A stretch of DNA of 24,612 nucleotides, from positions 1 through 24,612 of IMG/VR virus record IMGVR_UViG_3300044624_001099; one strand, 5' to 3'. The notes beneath the pieces were generated by a model. The model did no database searches. It was not told the origin of the DNA and was given only the letters and a program-made list of their open reading frames with translations. The translations under genes and the position numbers were made by a program. Source of the stretch: a virus. Positions 1 through 6,794 of the stretch are shown in pieces (positions within the stretch are counted from its first letter, which is position 1; each line of letters begins with the position of its first letter).

Positions 1-13
1 CAGGGCTAGGACT

Positions 14-1918
14 ATGAGTGCCGTCAGAGGCTTAGACGCAGAAGCCATGTCACGCGAAATCTCTCAGAAGGCTTATACCTATGATGAGGTATCCAACCAA
101 TGGATTTATGATGAGGAACTCGCTCACGATTTAGAGCAGGACTTCCAAGCGCATGTGACAAAGTTAAATAGCGTAGCCGTAGTATATACAAGGGCTGACT
201 CTATTATCACAGGCGAAAATATAAGCGTTGGTGTAGAAACAAATCCTGACATGGATACGACCGCCTACAATGACGGTAAGCAGATTATGTTCAACGCTTC
301 CCTATTAGAAAACACAGACGACATAGGTATTACGAGCCTTCACGGGTTCAACTACCATGAGGTCGCGCATGTCATGTATTCTCCACGCGCAGGTAGCGAA
401 CTAGGCAAGTGGATTATGGCGAACAAGGTTAAGCGAGCCTACAATATCCTAGAGGACTCTCGTATCGAACGCTTGATTATCGCCAAGTACCCTAGCACTA
501 GGTTATTCCTAGAAACCTGCATGACCGACTATGCACTCAAAGGTGACTCAAAAGAGTGGGGGGATATGTTTATCCTAACCACAGGTCGCAAGTACCTAGA
601 TATTGAAATGCGCCAAATAATTGCAGACCGATTTATAGAGCGACATGGGTTAGGACTAGCAGAGGAAATTGCTACCGTCACTCATAGTTATCGTTCGCTA
701 GTCCTTCCAACCGATACTGATAAGGCTAAGGAACTCATTACTCGCCTAGCAAAAATTGTGGGTACAGATGATGAGGACTCACCGTTCGCAACTCCCGAAG
801 GTTCGCATGACGATAGAGGTGTGCAACAAAAGGGTCGCGCAGAAGGTATTAAAGAGCAGGGCGAACTACAAAAGAAAGCGGACGGCATGGAACAAGGTGT
901 CCTTGCTGAAACCCTTACCGAACAAGAAGCCAACAAAGAAGGTGGCAACGATAGCGGTGACGGTAGTAGCGATACTGACAACCATACTAACGGCGAAAAT
1001 GCAGAATACACTCCAACAAATGAGGATAAGGCATTACGCGACAAGTTAAACAAGAAGTTAGATGAGTTATCGAACAACCAACAGGTGAAGTCAGCGACCT
1101 CAGAGGTTCGTAAGGCTATCAACAACAATAGCGAACAAAACCCGAACGCAAAGAAAGCACTTTACACAAACGCTAGTGTTAAGCCTAACAACCGTGAAAT
1201 TGCTGAACGCTTCGGGCATGAGTTAGAGCGACTACGCATAGAAAACGACCCTATGTGGCGATTAGAAGTGCCTATGGGTCGTCTCAATGTAGCGCGTTCA
1301 ATGCACTCAAATATAAATGACATAGACCGACTATTCGACCGTTGGGATATAGGCAACGATAACCGCGATATAGAAGCGGTAGTCCTAGTAGATAACTCAG
1401 GGTCAATGATGTTTCAGATGAACTCAACCCTAGAGGCTATGTGGGCTATCAAGCGTGGTGTCGAACAAATTGACGGTCGTGTCACCGTGTTCAGGTTCAA
1501 TGACAATACGCGAGTCGTATATGGCGCAGACGAGAAGGCTAGTCCTACCGAGTATCGCTCACTCAATTCAAGCGGTGGCACTAACCCTTACGAAGCATTA
1601 CTAGAGGCAGACCGTATCCTCTCTAATAGCGATAGGGCTATCAAACTACTATTCATTATCTCTGACGGCGAGTGGCATAACTCAGAGCGTTGTAACGAGA
1701 TTATCTCTCGCATGAACGAAGTAGAAGGCATGCTGACCGTAGCAGTATTCTTAGGCGACCTAGAAGGGTGGCGTAAGCATTACTCAGAGGAATATATTGC
1801 AGAGTCTTTAATCCGCTACCAACACGGCGCAGACATGCTTCATGTCGTGGCAGAGCCTAAAGACTTAGTAGATGTGGCGATTAAAGTAGTCAAAGAAACT
1901 ATGACGGTCGCTCACTAG
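14..1918 (+). CDS. CobT-like VWA domain protein with HExxH metallopeptidase-like motif
   Basis: 634 aa. The N-terminal part has HEVAH at residues 115-119, followed by an ILEDSRIE segment (145-152) that could give a third metal ligand. This is the arrangement seen in CobT/VWA-type putative metallopeptidases. Residues 255-385 are hydrophilic, charged and probably disordered. The C-terminal VWA domain has a complete MIDAS: DNSGSM (460-465), Thr523 and Asp551 in ISDGE. Such proteins usually work with a MoxR-type AAA+ ATPase in metal insertion or protein remodelling. None is visible here, but the gene begins only 13 nt inside the window, so a partner may lie just upstream. AGGACT precedes the ATG. 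The frame is open to the window edge, so a start further upstream cannot be excluded. The domain call is firm; the substrate is unknown. Confidence 0.8.
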   Translation: MSAVRGLDAEAMSREISQKAYTYDEVSNQWIYDEELAHDLEQDFQAHVTKLNSVAVVYTRADSIITGENISVGVETNPDMDTTAYNDGKQIMFNASLLENTDDIGITSLHGFNYHEVAHVMYSPRAGSELGKWIMANKVKRAYNILEDSRIERLIIAKYPSTRLFLETCMTDYALKGDSKEWGDMFILTTGRKYLDIEMRQIIADRFIERHGLGLAEEIATVTHSYRSLVLPTDTDKAKELITRLAKIVGTDDEDSPFATPEGSHDDRGVQQKGRAEGIKEQGELQKKADGMEQGVLAETLTEQEANKEGGNDSGDGSSDTDNHTNGENAEYTPTNEDKALRDKLNKKLDELSNNQQVKSATSEVRKAINNNSEQNPNAKKALYTNASVKPNNREIAERFGHELERLRIENDPMWRLEVPMGRLNVARSMHSNINDIDRLFDRWDIGNDNRDIEAVVLVDNSGSMMFQMNSTLEAMWAIKRGVEQIDGRVTVFRFNDNTRVVYGADEKASPTEYRSLNSSGGTNPYEALLEADRILSNSDRAIKLLFIISDGEWHNSERCNEIISRMNEVEGMLTVAVFLGDLEGWRKHYSEEYIAESLIRYQHGADMLHVVAEPKDLVDVAIKVVKETMTVAH

Positions 1919-1924
1919 GGGAGA

Positions 1925-1958
1925 TGTCGGTTAGGGGTAGCAATATCTCTAACCGACA
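1925..1958 (+). promoter_or_regulatory. Perfect 10-bp stem-loop just after the VWA gene stop codon
   Basis: TGTCGGTTAG (1925-1934) and CTAACCGACA (1949-1958) are perfect inverted repeats around a 14-nt loop. The stem starts 6 nt after the TAG stop at 1916-1918. No T-run follows, so it is a poor intrinsic terminator. It may be an mRNA-stabilising or processing hairpin, or a stop-codon readthrough stimulator (see findings). The rest of 1959-2043 has a GGTGGCGG-type G-rich tract and the ribosome-binding site of the next gene. Confidence 0.55.
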
Positions 1959-2043
1959 CAAACCTTGCAGGTGGCGGTGGTGGCGGAACTACCAAGATGT
2001 CTAGTGCAGGAAACCGTAACTCAACTATCAAAGGAAAACAAAT

Positions 2044-2217
2044 ATGGAAATCGTATCTTTAATTGGTATATCAGCAATTACCCTTATGACAATTTATTAC
2101 CTAACGAAACTACGCCAAAGAACTTTACAAGAGCGTGAGCGATATGTTAGATTTTTACAAACCAAAGCGGTTCGACAATACATGAGCGACCAAGAGGGCA
2201 AGATTAAATGGAATTAA
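2044..2217 (+). CDS. Small single-pass membrane protein, unknown function
   Basis: 57 aa. ATG with an AAAGGAAAA Shine-Dalgarno about 8 nt upstream. Residues 3-20 are an uninterrupted hydrophobic segment (one transmembrane helix or signal anchor), followed by a strongly basic, amphipathic tail rich in Arg, Gln and Lys. The end overlaps the next gene by 10 nt, suggesting translational coupling. The topology resembles small phage inner-membrane proteins, but no family is recognised. It heads the run of small plus-strand genes ending at 4483. Confidence 0.6.
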   Translation: MEIVSLIGISAITLMTIYYLTKLRQRTLQERERYVRFLQTKAVRQYMSDQEGKIKWN

Positions 2218-2408
2218 CCAACTATAAAGAGATGTTGAGGGATAACCTTATCTCTCTCAAAGACGGTTTAGAAGTGCTAGGTGACTTCAACCTAATCAAC
2301 AAAGTCAATGTGTGTATTGACTATTTATTTTATTTAGAGGATACTTCACTACCTACAACCGAAGGGAACGACCATGCCAAATTGGGTGGAGAACACGCTA
2401 GAGATTAG
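2208..2408 (+). CDS. Hypothetical small phage protein
   Basis: 66 aa, ATG start inside the end of the preceding gene with a GAGGG-type ribosome-binding site about 10 nt upstream. The first 45 residues look like two amphipathic helices with regular Leu/Ile spacing. The C-terminal 20 residues are encoded in the 35-nt overlap with the next gene and look unstructured. No family is recognised. The position within a chain of coupled genes supports it being real. The long overlap leaves some doubt about the functional C-terminus. Confidence 0.5.
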   Translation: MELTNYKEMLRDNLISLKDGLEVLGDFNLINKVNVCIDYLFYLEDTSLPTTEGNDHAKLGGEHARD

Positions 2409-2970
2409 CGCAGACAAAGAAACTATTGCTAAGATTAAGAAACAACTCAATGCTTCCTTTACCATAATGATAGATAACTCTATGACTACCTACAACAACC
2501 CAATAATCGCGTTGTGGAATATGGTGAAGCCTACTGACCTAGAAGCGTATGGAAAACAACCTGACTTTACAAACAAAGATGAACTATTTATAGGCAAAGA
2601 TTGGTATTCATGGAACAATTTTAATTGGGGTACGAAGTGGGATATAGCCGTACCCGACAATGATGGTGATAGTGGCACTCACTTGATAGTAAATGATGAA
2701 ACCCTATTAGCCTACGGCTTCCAAACCGCGTGGTCGCCACCACTACCTGCAATTAAAGAGTTATCGCTTCAATTCCCACAAGCAACTATCACCATAGAGT
2801 ATGAAGAAGAACAAGGTTGGGGTGGAGAGATAGAGTTTAAGAACGGAGAGCATACTTTAATAAAGGAATACGATATTCCTAGTAGTCATGCAGAGATGAT
2901 TGAACGCCGTGGAGAGTGCTATTGTTCGCCACCCGACTTTCCCTTCAGCGATTGCGTGGTGAAAGCATGA
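2374..2970 (+). CDS. Api92-like protein with ferredoxin-like domain (DUF1281 type)
   Basis: 198 aa, ATG with GAAGGGA upstream. The N-terminus (MPNWVENTLEIS) matches the characteristic start of the Api92-like/DUF1281 family, widespread in phages and plasmids, usually written MPNWxxNxLxIxG. The centre contains WSPPLPAI and the C-terminal half an EYEEEQGWGGE segment, both typical of the family's ferredoxin-like fold. Trp, acidic and aromatic residues are abundant. Biochemical function of the family is unknown; roles in phage-host or plasmid biology are only inferred. The last bases overlap the next start by 4 nt (ATGA). Confidence 0.7.
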   Translation: MPNWVENTLEISADKETIAKIKKQLNASFTIMIDNSMTTYNNPIIALWNMVKPTDLEAYGKQPDFTNKDELFIGKDWYSWNNFNWGTKWDIAVPDNDGDSGTHLIVNDETLLAYGFQTAWSPPLPAIKELSLQFPQATITIEYEEEQGWGGEIEFKNGEHTLIKEYDIPSSHAEMIERRGECYCSPPDFPFSDCVVKA

Positions 2971-3179
2971 GCCAGCACCACTTCATAGTAGTTTATGACA
3001 CCGAACTCGGTTGGTCGTGGGATACCGAAGTAGAGGAAGCGCGGTTTAGCGGTACTATCTACCTACCTGAAAGTAATGAGTGGGTAAGCAGTAGCCACAC
3101 AGAAGGCATAAGCGAGAGAGATAACGAAGCCAGCGACCAACTATGCCAAGCGATACGAGTAATGAACGGAGAGATGTAA
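2967..3179 (+). CDS. Hypothetical small acidic protein
   Basis: 70 aa. The ATG at 2967 overlaps the preceding stop as ATGA and is preferred over an in-frame ATG 51 nt upstream, because the latter lies deep inside the Api92-like gene. The protein starts with a hydrophobic strand after MSQHH, has two Trp residues in a GWSWDTE segment and an acidic, Ser/Glu-rich second half. No family is recognised. Its stop shares one base with the next start (TAATG), so it is probably translated with its neighbours. Confidence 0.5.
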   Translation: MSQHHFIVVYDTELGWSWDTEVEEARFSGTIYLPESNEWVSSSHTEGISERDNEASDQLCQAIRVMNGEM

Positions 3180-3265
3180 TGTCTATGTGTAATTGGTGCG
3201 GTGATGAGGATAAGAGTAATGTATGGACTACTCATAGATGTATAGAGGAAAGAGAGGAAATGTAA
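3179..3265 (+). CDS. 28-aa zinc-knuckle-like microprotein
   Basis: A 28-codon reading frame with TAATG junctions at both ends, which suggests a real coupled gene rather than a spacer. The peptide has CNWC at residues 4-7 and HRC at 19-21, a CxxC...HxC arrangement that could bind one zinc ion, then an acidic tail rich in Glu. Too short for family assignment. Reality is supported only by the seamless packing between neighbours and the paired Cys/His. Confidence 0.45.
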   Translation: MSMCNWCGDEDKSNVWTTHRCIEEREEM

Positions 3266-3441
3266 TGAGTGACCCAAATGAGATTGTCCTAATTACAAGA
3301 GATGAGATAAACCAACTAACTACTATCCCTATCTCTGACTATGATTGGGAGAGAGTACGCGAGTATATTATCTCTGACGACAATATGTGGGAAGTAATAG
3401 ACGAGTGTATTAAAACAACTCTAGATGATGTAATGGACTAA
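3265..3441 (+). CDS. Hypothetical small acidic protein
   Basis: 58 aa. The ATG at 3265 overlaps the previous stop (TAATG), with GAGAGGAAA upstream as a good ribosome-binding site. An in-frame ATG 27 nt upstream is poorer. The protein is very acidic (many Asp/Glu, including a DDVMD C-terminus), with a predicted helix around YDWERVREYII. No domain is recognised. Small acidic early proteins of phages sometimes act as inhibitors or DNA mimics, but nothing in this sequence shows that. Confidence 0.5.
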   Translation: MSDPNEIVLITRDEINQLTTIPISDYDWERVREYIISDDNMWEVIDECIKTTLDDVMD

Positions 3442-3444
3442 CCA

Positions 3445-3852
3445 ATGCAGACCTTCCTACCCTTAGCAGACTTTAGAGAGACCGCAAAGGTGCTAGACAA
3501 CAAGCGATTAGGTAAGCAGAGAGTAGAGGCTTATCAGATTACCAGAGTCCTAGCAGGCTTGACCAAAGGTTGGCGTAACCACCCCGCAGTAAAAATGTGG
3601 GAAGGGTACGAGCCAGCCTTATTTGAGTATGGGAGAGAGATTTGCCGTGAGTGGATTGAGAGAGGATTTAATGATAGTCTTTACGAGAAGTTCCCTACGG
3701 CTAGGCTTATACTTCCCGATTGGTTAGGTGACATGCGTATTCATACCTCGCACCAAGCCAATTTAGTAAGGAAAGACCCCGACCACTATCGTAGATATTT
3801 CCCCGAAGTAGATGAAACAATGCCGTATTTTTGGATAACGAAAGAGAGATAA
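3445..3852 (+). CDS. MSMEG_6728-family / T4 endonuclease V-like pyrimidine-dimer glycosylase-like protein
   Basis: 135 aa, close to the 138 aa of T4 endonuclease V. The N-terminus MQTFLP with LDNKRLGKQRVEA (17-29), a central NHPAVKMWEGYEPAL and the C-terminal SHQANLVRKDPDHYRRYFP are the hallmark blocks of the actinobacterial MSMEG_6728 family. The order (Arg-rich first helix, a ...CREWIERGF helix, a C-terminal SHQ...YYRxYFP block) parallels T4 endonuclease V (DenV), which excises UV-induced pyrimidine dimers. Family membership is fairly sure. Glycosylase activity is inference: the Thr2 nucleophile of DenV is not at the same place (Gln2-Thr3 here). UV repair would suit a phage of sunlit water. 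Confidence 0.65.
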   Translation: MQTFLPLADFRETAKVLDNKRLGKQRVEAYQITRVLAGLTKGWRNHPAVKMWEGYEPALFEYGREICREWIERGFNDSLYEKFPTARLILPDWLGDMRIHTSHQANLVRKDPDHYRRYFPEVDETMPYFWITKER

Positions 3853-3853
3853 C

Positions 3854-4141
3854 ATGGTAAAGAAAGTCAATGTAACATTTGAGGCAGACTTAGTTAAGAA
3901 CACGCAGAAGGGTGGGGCGTGGCTTGCAGAGTATTCAGTAATAGACACAGGTATGGAGAAGGCGCATATTGCAGGTATCAACGCATTTTCTAATCCGTCC
4001 GCAGGTAAGCGTTGGTTAAAAGAGCAAGTGATTGCACACACCAATAAAAAGAGTATTAAAATGGTTGCCACAGAGGATAAAGATGAAAAGGGTAAGCCTA
4101 TTCACTTTACAGGTGTGGTGGCGTTTAAGAGAGAAGCATAA
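3854..4141 (+). CDS. Hypothetical protein, beta-rich
   Basis: 95 aa, ATG 1 nt after the preceding stop with GAGAGA about 5 nt upstream. The sequence alternates short beta-type stretches (VNVTFEADL, AWLAEYSVID, FTGVVAFK) with a central helix around SAGKRWLKEQVI. It is basic overall. It resembles small single-domain phage proteins of unknown function; I recognise no family. The next gene follows after 1 nt, so the two may be co-translated. Confidence 0.55.
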   Translation: MVKKVNVTFEADLVKNTQKGGAWLAEYSVIDTGMEKAHIAGINAFSNPSAGKRWLKEQVIAHTNKKSIKMVATEDKDEKGKPIHFTGVVAFKREA

Positions 4142-4142
4142 A

Positions 4143-4385
4143 ATGGAGAAGTTTGTAGTAGAAATGATAAAGACCGTAAAAGGTACTAAAGTAATTGAGT
4201 TAGAAAGCAAGAGAGATTTATTTAAGTACGGCGTTGCTGAGGACTTAGAGACCTTCGGTGAGGGCGTTGTGTGGAGTGAGATAGAGACTTACACCATTGA
4301 CAAGGTTAGAGACGAAGAAGGGCTTGCCTTTGCTTGGGGCGAAACTGATGATGAAGGCAAGAGACATATTGCAGGGTTTAACTAA
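4143..4385 (+). CDS. Hypothetical small acidic protein
   Basis: 80 aa. The ATG at 4143 lies 1 nt after the previous stop, with GAGAGAAG upstream. An in-frame ATG over 100 nt upstream is rejected because it would run through the preceding gene. The protein opens with a beta strand and a Lys/Glu-rich helix, with a GEGVVWSEIETY segment and an acidic C-terminal third ending in HIAGFN. No family is recognised. Its stop overlaps the next start (TAATG). Confidence 0.5.
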   Translation: MEKFVVEMIKTVKGTKVIELESKRDLFKYGVAEDLETFGEGVVWSEIETYTIDKVRDEEGLAFAWGETDDEGKRHIAGFN

Positions 4386-4483
4386 TGTCTTTCATAGACC
4401 CGATTGTTCCTGAACCTGATTGGGGTACGCAATTCCCTAGCATTGACCCTGATGAGTGGATTGAAGAAGAAGAAGAAGATTAA
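4385..4483 (+). CDS. 32-aa highly acidic microprotein
   Basis: Starts at the TAATG junction with the preceding gene and ends in an uninterrupted run of acidic residues (WIEEEEEED) just before the convergent terminator. Pro- and Asp-rich, no hydrophobic core. It is the last plus-strand gene. The only support for coding is the coupling junction and the plausible composition; it may be a short translated tail. Confidence 0.35.
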   Translation: MSFIDPIVPEPDWGTQFPSIDPDEWIEEEEED

Positions 4484-4581
4484 AGTTTAGTAGCGTCAAA
4501 GTAGGTTTTTGGTTTTTCCCCTACTAAGGCTATCCATGACCCAACCCTTCGGAGAGATAGACCTGCGCGATAGAAAGAGTA

Positions 4582-4610
4582 AAGCCCCCGCGTTCCTCAC
4601 GCGGGGGCTT
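4582..4610. terminator. Bidirectional intrinsic terminator between converging operons
   Basis: A 12-bp perfect GC-rich stem (AAGCCCCCGCGT, 4582-4593, with ACGCGGGGGCTT, 4599-4610) and a 5-nt loop. It is followed by T-rich sequence on the plus strand (ACTTGTTTATTTATTTT) and by TTTACTCTTTC on the minus strand. It lies between the last plus-strand gene (ends 4483) and the 3' end of the RNR gene (4621), so it can stop both. The 4484-4581 spacer also holds a weak 6-bp inverted repeat (AGTAGG/CCTACT, 4500-4525) and no gene. Confidence 0.85.
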
Positions 4611-4620
4611 ACTTGTTTAT

Positions 4621-6660
4621 TTATTTTATATTATCCTTAATTAACTTAACCTCGCAAGCGTCAGTTGTGCAATACGCTTCACCGATAGCATCGGATGCCA
4701 TCCCGGCGTACACTCCTGAGAAGTCAATAGGAAAGAGAGATAATGTGGATTCCTCGTATTCCTCGGCAGTTATTTGCGTATAAGGCATTTGAGGATACAC
4801 GGCATTACCCATTGGTAAGAAAGAGATAGTTTTGAGCTGTCCGTCAAACATGTGAAGCACAGTTCCAACAGAGTCTTTTTCGGTTTCACTATTAAAACTC
4901 ACAGTAACAGACACAGAGTTATCACTCCAATGCCTTTGTGCAGCGGCGGCAAGAGCAGTCTTTTCGAAGATAGAGACATCCTTTTCTGAACGCTTCGCAT
5001 GTGATTTAATAGGGAAAAACACTACTGAGGTTGTGTTGGGAGACTCACTAGCAGGTTCTACGCGATAGTTCGCCAGTGTGAATAGTGGAAGCATAGGGTC
5101 TTCATTTGCAAAGCGGATTGCTCGTAGGAAGTATTCCCCACCCGGAGTCCAATGTACCCCGGGAGATTCTCCAGCCAAGATAGAGACAGTTCCACTAGGT
5201 TTAATTGTGGTTGTCTTAATAGATTCCCGAATACCTAGCCACTCTGAGTATGACTTGTCGTAGGATTGAATTACCTTGTAGCCCTCGTCCATCCACTCGC
5301 GCAACACAGGCATGCCCTTGCGGTCAGCAAAGTTAGCCACACCAGACATCGAAGTTCCGATACGGCGATTGCGTTGCATAATGGCGTTGGTTTCTTCCCA
5401 ATGTGTAGGCAAGAGAGTTACAGTCTTAGCGTAGAGGTAAGCAAACTTTAGAGTTCGCTTGAAGTCATCGAGAGAGTCGTGGCGGTTGAGATAGGTCTCT
5501 ACCAATGTGCAACACTCAAAGGATTCAAGAGATTGCTCGGCGCAAGGGTTGTACCCAGCGGCTCGCCAGTCCTTGTTGTTAGCAGGGTCAATGAGTCGCC
5601 CATACTTGCGGGTAACATCCATCCAGATAACCCCGGGCTCACCATTAAGAGCGATACCCTCAACGATTTCAGACAGGTCATCTCCAACACAAACCTCGAC
5701 CGAGTTATTGGACATCCAGGCCCATCCCGGTGCTTTAGGGTCGTAAGAGTTGCGTTCAGGATACACTTCCGCATTTTTCAAATTGAGGAAGTCCTTGTCA
5801 TCAAGGCGACCCATGAGAAGTTCCGCAGAGCGTCTAACATTTCCAGAGACCACGCAGACTCCGATGAGATTGCCAATATCAGCAATGTCCTTACGAGTTA
5901 GTTTCTCACCAGCGCGGTTGCCAAAGAGAGTTCTAATGTAGTTATGCAATTTGATAAGGGGTTCAGCACCCGCAGCAGTACCGCCAAAGGTCTTGATGGG
6001 TTCGCCAGCTGGGCGGATTAAGCTGTAGTCAAACTCCTGTATGTTCTGTTCAGACTTTAGGTAGGAGTTAATTAGGGAAGTAGTAGATTCCACCCATCCC
6101 TCGCGGGTGTCAGGGATAACAGTTATGATCGAAGGAAGTTTAGGCTCATAGATTGCAAAGTCCTTGTCTGCACCCTTGTCGTCAAAGCCCACTCCAACTC
6201 CAAGCATGGACGCTTCCATAAGGAAAGCAAACGGCTTGGCAGGATTAACCTTAGTCATAGACTCGGTAGAGACGAAGGCGCAGTTCTGCAAAGCGGCTGA
6301 GTTCCGTTGCTCATTGACCAGCGGAGTTCCCATTACCCAGAGACCGCGCCCCGGTGGAGTCCACTTCAGGTTGAACAAACGGTCAAACGCTTCCTTTGCT
6401 GAGGATTGAGCCTTAGCATCGTTCCACGGTAGGCGGTTAGATTTAGCGTGGTCTTTCTGTAGAGAGTACATGCCGTTGATTACGCGCTCGCATACATCCA
6501 CCCAAGTCTCTTTAGTTCCATCTTCCTTTAATCGAGAGTAGGTGCGTAAGAAGGTAATCTCACCGACAGAGTTTCCTGCCGCATCTTTATACCCCCACGG
6601 TACTTGCTTATCTCTATATCCAGCCAAAAAATCTTCCGCTAATCGGAACGACAACGCCAT
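4621..6660 (-). CDS. nrdJ: Adenosylcobalamin-dependent ribonucleoside-triphosphate reductase (class II, monomeric)
   Basis: 679 aa, a little shorter than the 739-aa Lactobacillus leichmannii RTPR. It reduces ribonucleotides to deoxyribonucleotides using a B12-generated thiyl radical. Conserved residues are in order: Cys127 (first active-site thiol), NPCAE at 371-375 with radical Cys373, Asn371 and Glu375, and Cys384 exactly 11 residues later, as for Cys408/Cys419 of RTPR. The C-terminal redox pair is Cys664/Cys669, with the RTPR spacing of 5. A KPSGTVS block (487-493) is also present. GAGAGG lies about 11 nt before the ATG. The enzyme works with or without oxygen but needs host or environmental cobalamin. 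No cobalamin riboswitch is visible upstream; a terminator-like hairpin sits 24 nt before the start. It is the last gene of the minus-strand block. Confidence 0.93.
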   Translation of the reverse strand: MALSFRLAEDFLAGYRDKQVPWGYKDAAGNSVGEITFLRTYSRLKEDGTKETWVDVCERVINGMYSLQKDHAKSNRLPWNDAKAQSSAKEAFDRLFNLKWTPPGRGLWVMGTPLVNEQRNSAALQNCAFVSTESMTKVNPAKPFAFLMEASMLGVGVGFDDKGADKDFAIYEPKLPSIITVIPDTREGWVESTTSLINSYLKSEQNIQEFDYSLIRPAGEPIKTFGGTAAGAEPLIKLHNYIRTLFGNRAGEKLTRKDIADIGNLIGVCVVSGNVRRSAELLMGRLDDKDFLNLKNAEVYPERNSYDPKAPGWAWMSNNSVEVCVGDDLSEIVEGIALNGEPGVIWMDVTRKYGRLIDPANNKDWRAAGYNPCAEQSLESFECCTLVETYLNRHDSLDDFKRTLKFAYLYAKTVTLLPTHWEETNAIMQRNRRIGTSMSGVANFADRKGMPVLREWMDEGYKVIQSYDKSYSEWLGIRESIKTTTIKPSGTVSILAGESPGVHWTPGGEYFLRAIRFANEDPMLPLFTLANYRVEPASESPNTTSVVFFPIKSHAKRSEKDVSIFEKTALAAAAQRHWSDNSVSVTVSFNSETEKDSVGTVLHMFDGQLKTISFLPMGNAVYPQMPYTQITAEEYEESTLSLFPIDFSGVYAGMASDAIGEAYCTTDACEVKLIKDNIK

Positions 6661-6683
6661 GTATTTACCAACCTCTCGTAACC

Positions 6684-6706
6684 AAAAATCCTGCCGATGG
6701 GCAGGA
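6684..6706 (-). terminator. Intrinsic terminator or attenuator immediately upstream of the RNR gene
   Basis: Minus strand: TCCTGCC, tetraloop CATC, GGCAGGA, then TTTTT. The 7-bp stem is 6689-6706 and the T5 run is 6684-6688. It ends the cassette mRNA (last stop codon at 6793), but it sits only 24 nt before the RNR ATG and directly before its ribosome-binding site. It may therefore act as an attenuator in the RNR leader. The 6707-6772 stretch between the two hairpins holds no gene, tRNA or convincing promoter. Confidence 0.7.
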
Positions 6707-6772
6707 CATGTAACTTTACTGTATCCCGTACCAGCACTTCATGGTGACAACCAATCCATGCCTTGTTAGACC

Positions 6773-6794
6773 CTCTTATATGATAAGAGTTTTT
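6773..6794 (+). terminator. Hairpin with plus-strand T-run, overlapping the end of the TGT-like gene
   Basis: CTCTTAT (6773-6779), loop ATG, ATAAGAG (6783-6789), followed on the plus strand by TTTTT (6790-6794). It has the form of a plus-strand terminator, but no plus-strand gene lies upstream. On the minus strand the hairpin follows the TAA of the 6793-8262 gene by 3 nt without a T-run, so it may simply protect that mRNA's 3' end. The stem is AT-rich and weak. Confidence 0.4.

Noticed and set aside
688-1128. 146-codon minus-strand frame opposite the VWA gene
   Set aside because: Lies antisense to the low-complexity charged linker; its Ser/Leu/Pro composition is that of a mirror frame, and it has no neighbours on that strand.
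4500-4525. AGTAGG/CCTACT inverted repeat as a second terminator
   Set aside because: Only 6 bp with a 14-nt loop; the 12-bp hairpin at 4582-4610 is far stronger.
5479-5901. 140-codon plus-strand frame opposite the RNR gene
   Set aside because: The RNR frame on the other strand contains all catalytic motifs; the antisense frame has no ribosome-binding site or recognisable motif.
6661-6792. Cobalamin riboswitch before the class II RNR
   Set aside because: CCTGCC occurs, but the conserved core elements (GCCACTG box and surrounding GGGAA/GGTGC parts) are not found, and the region is too short for the standard fold.
6661-6792. tRNA gene in the gap before the RNR
   Set aside because: No T-loop GTTCGANNC pattern or cloverleaf pairing on either strand.
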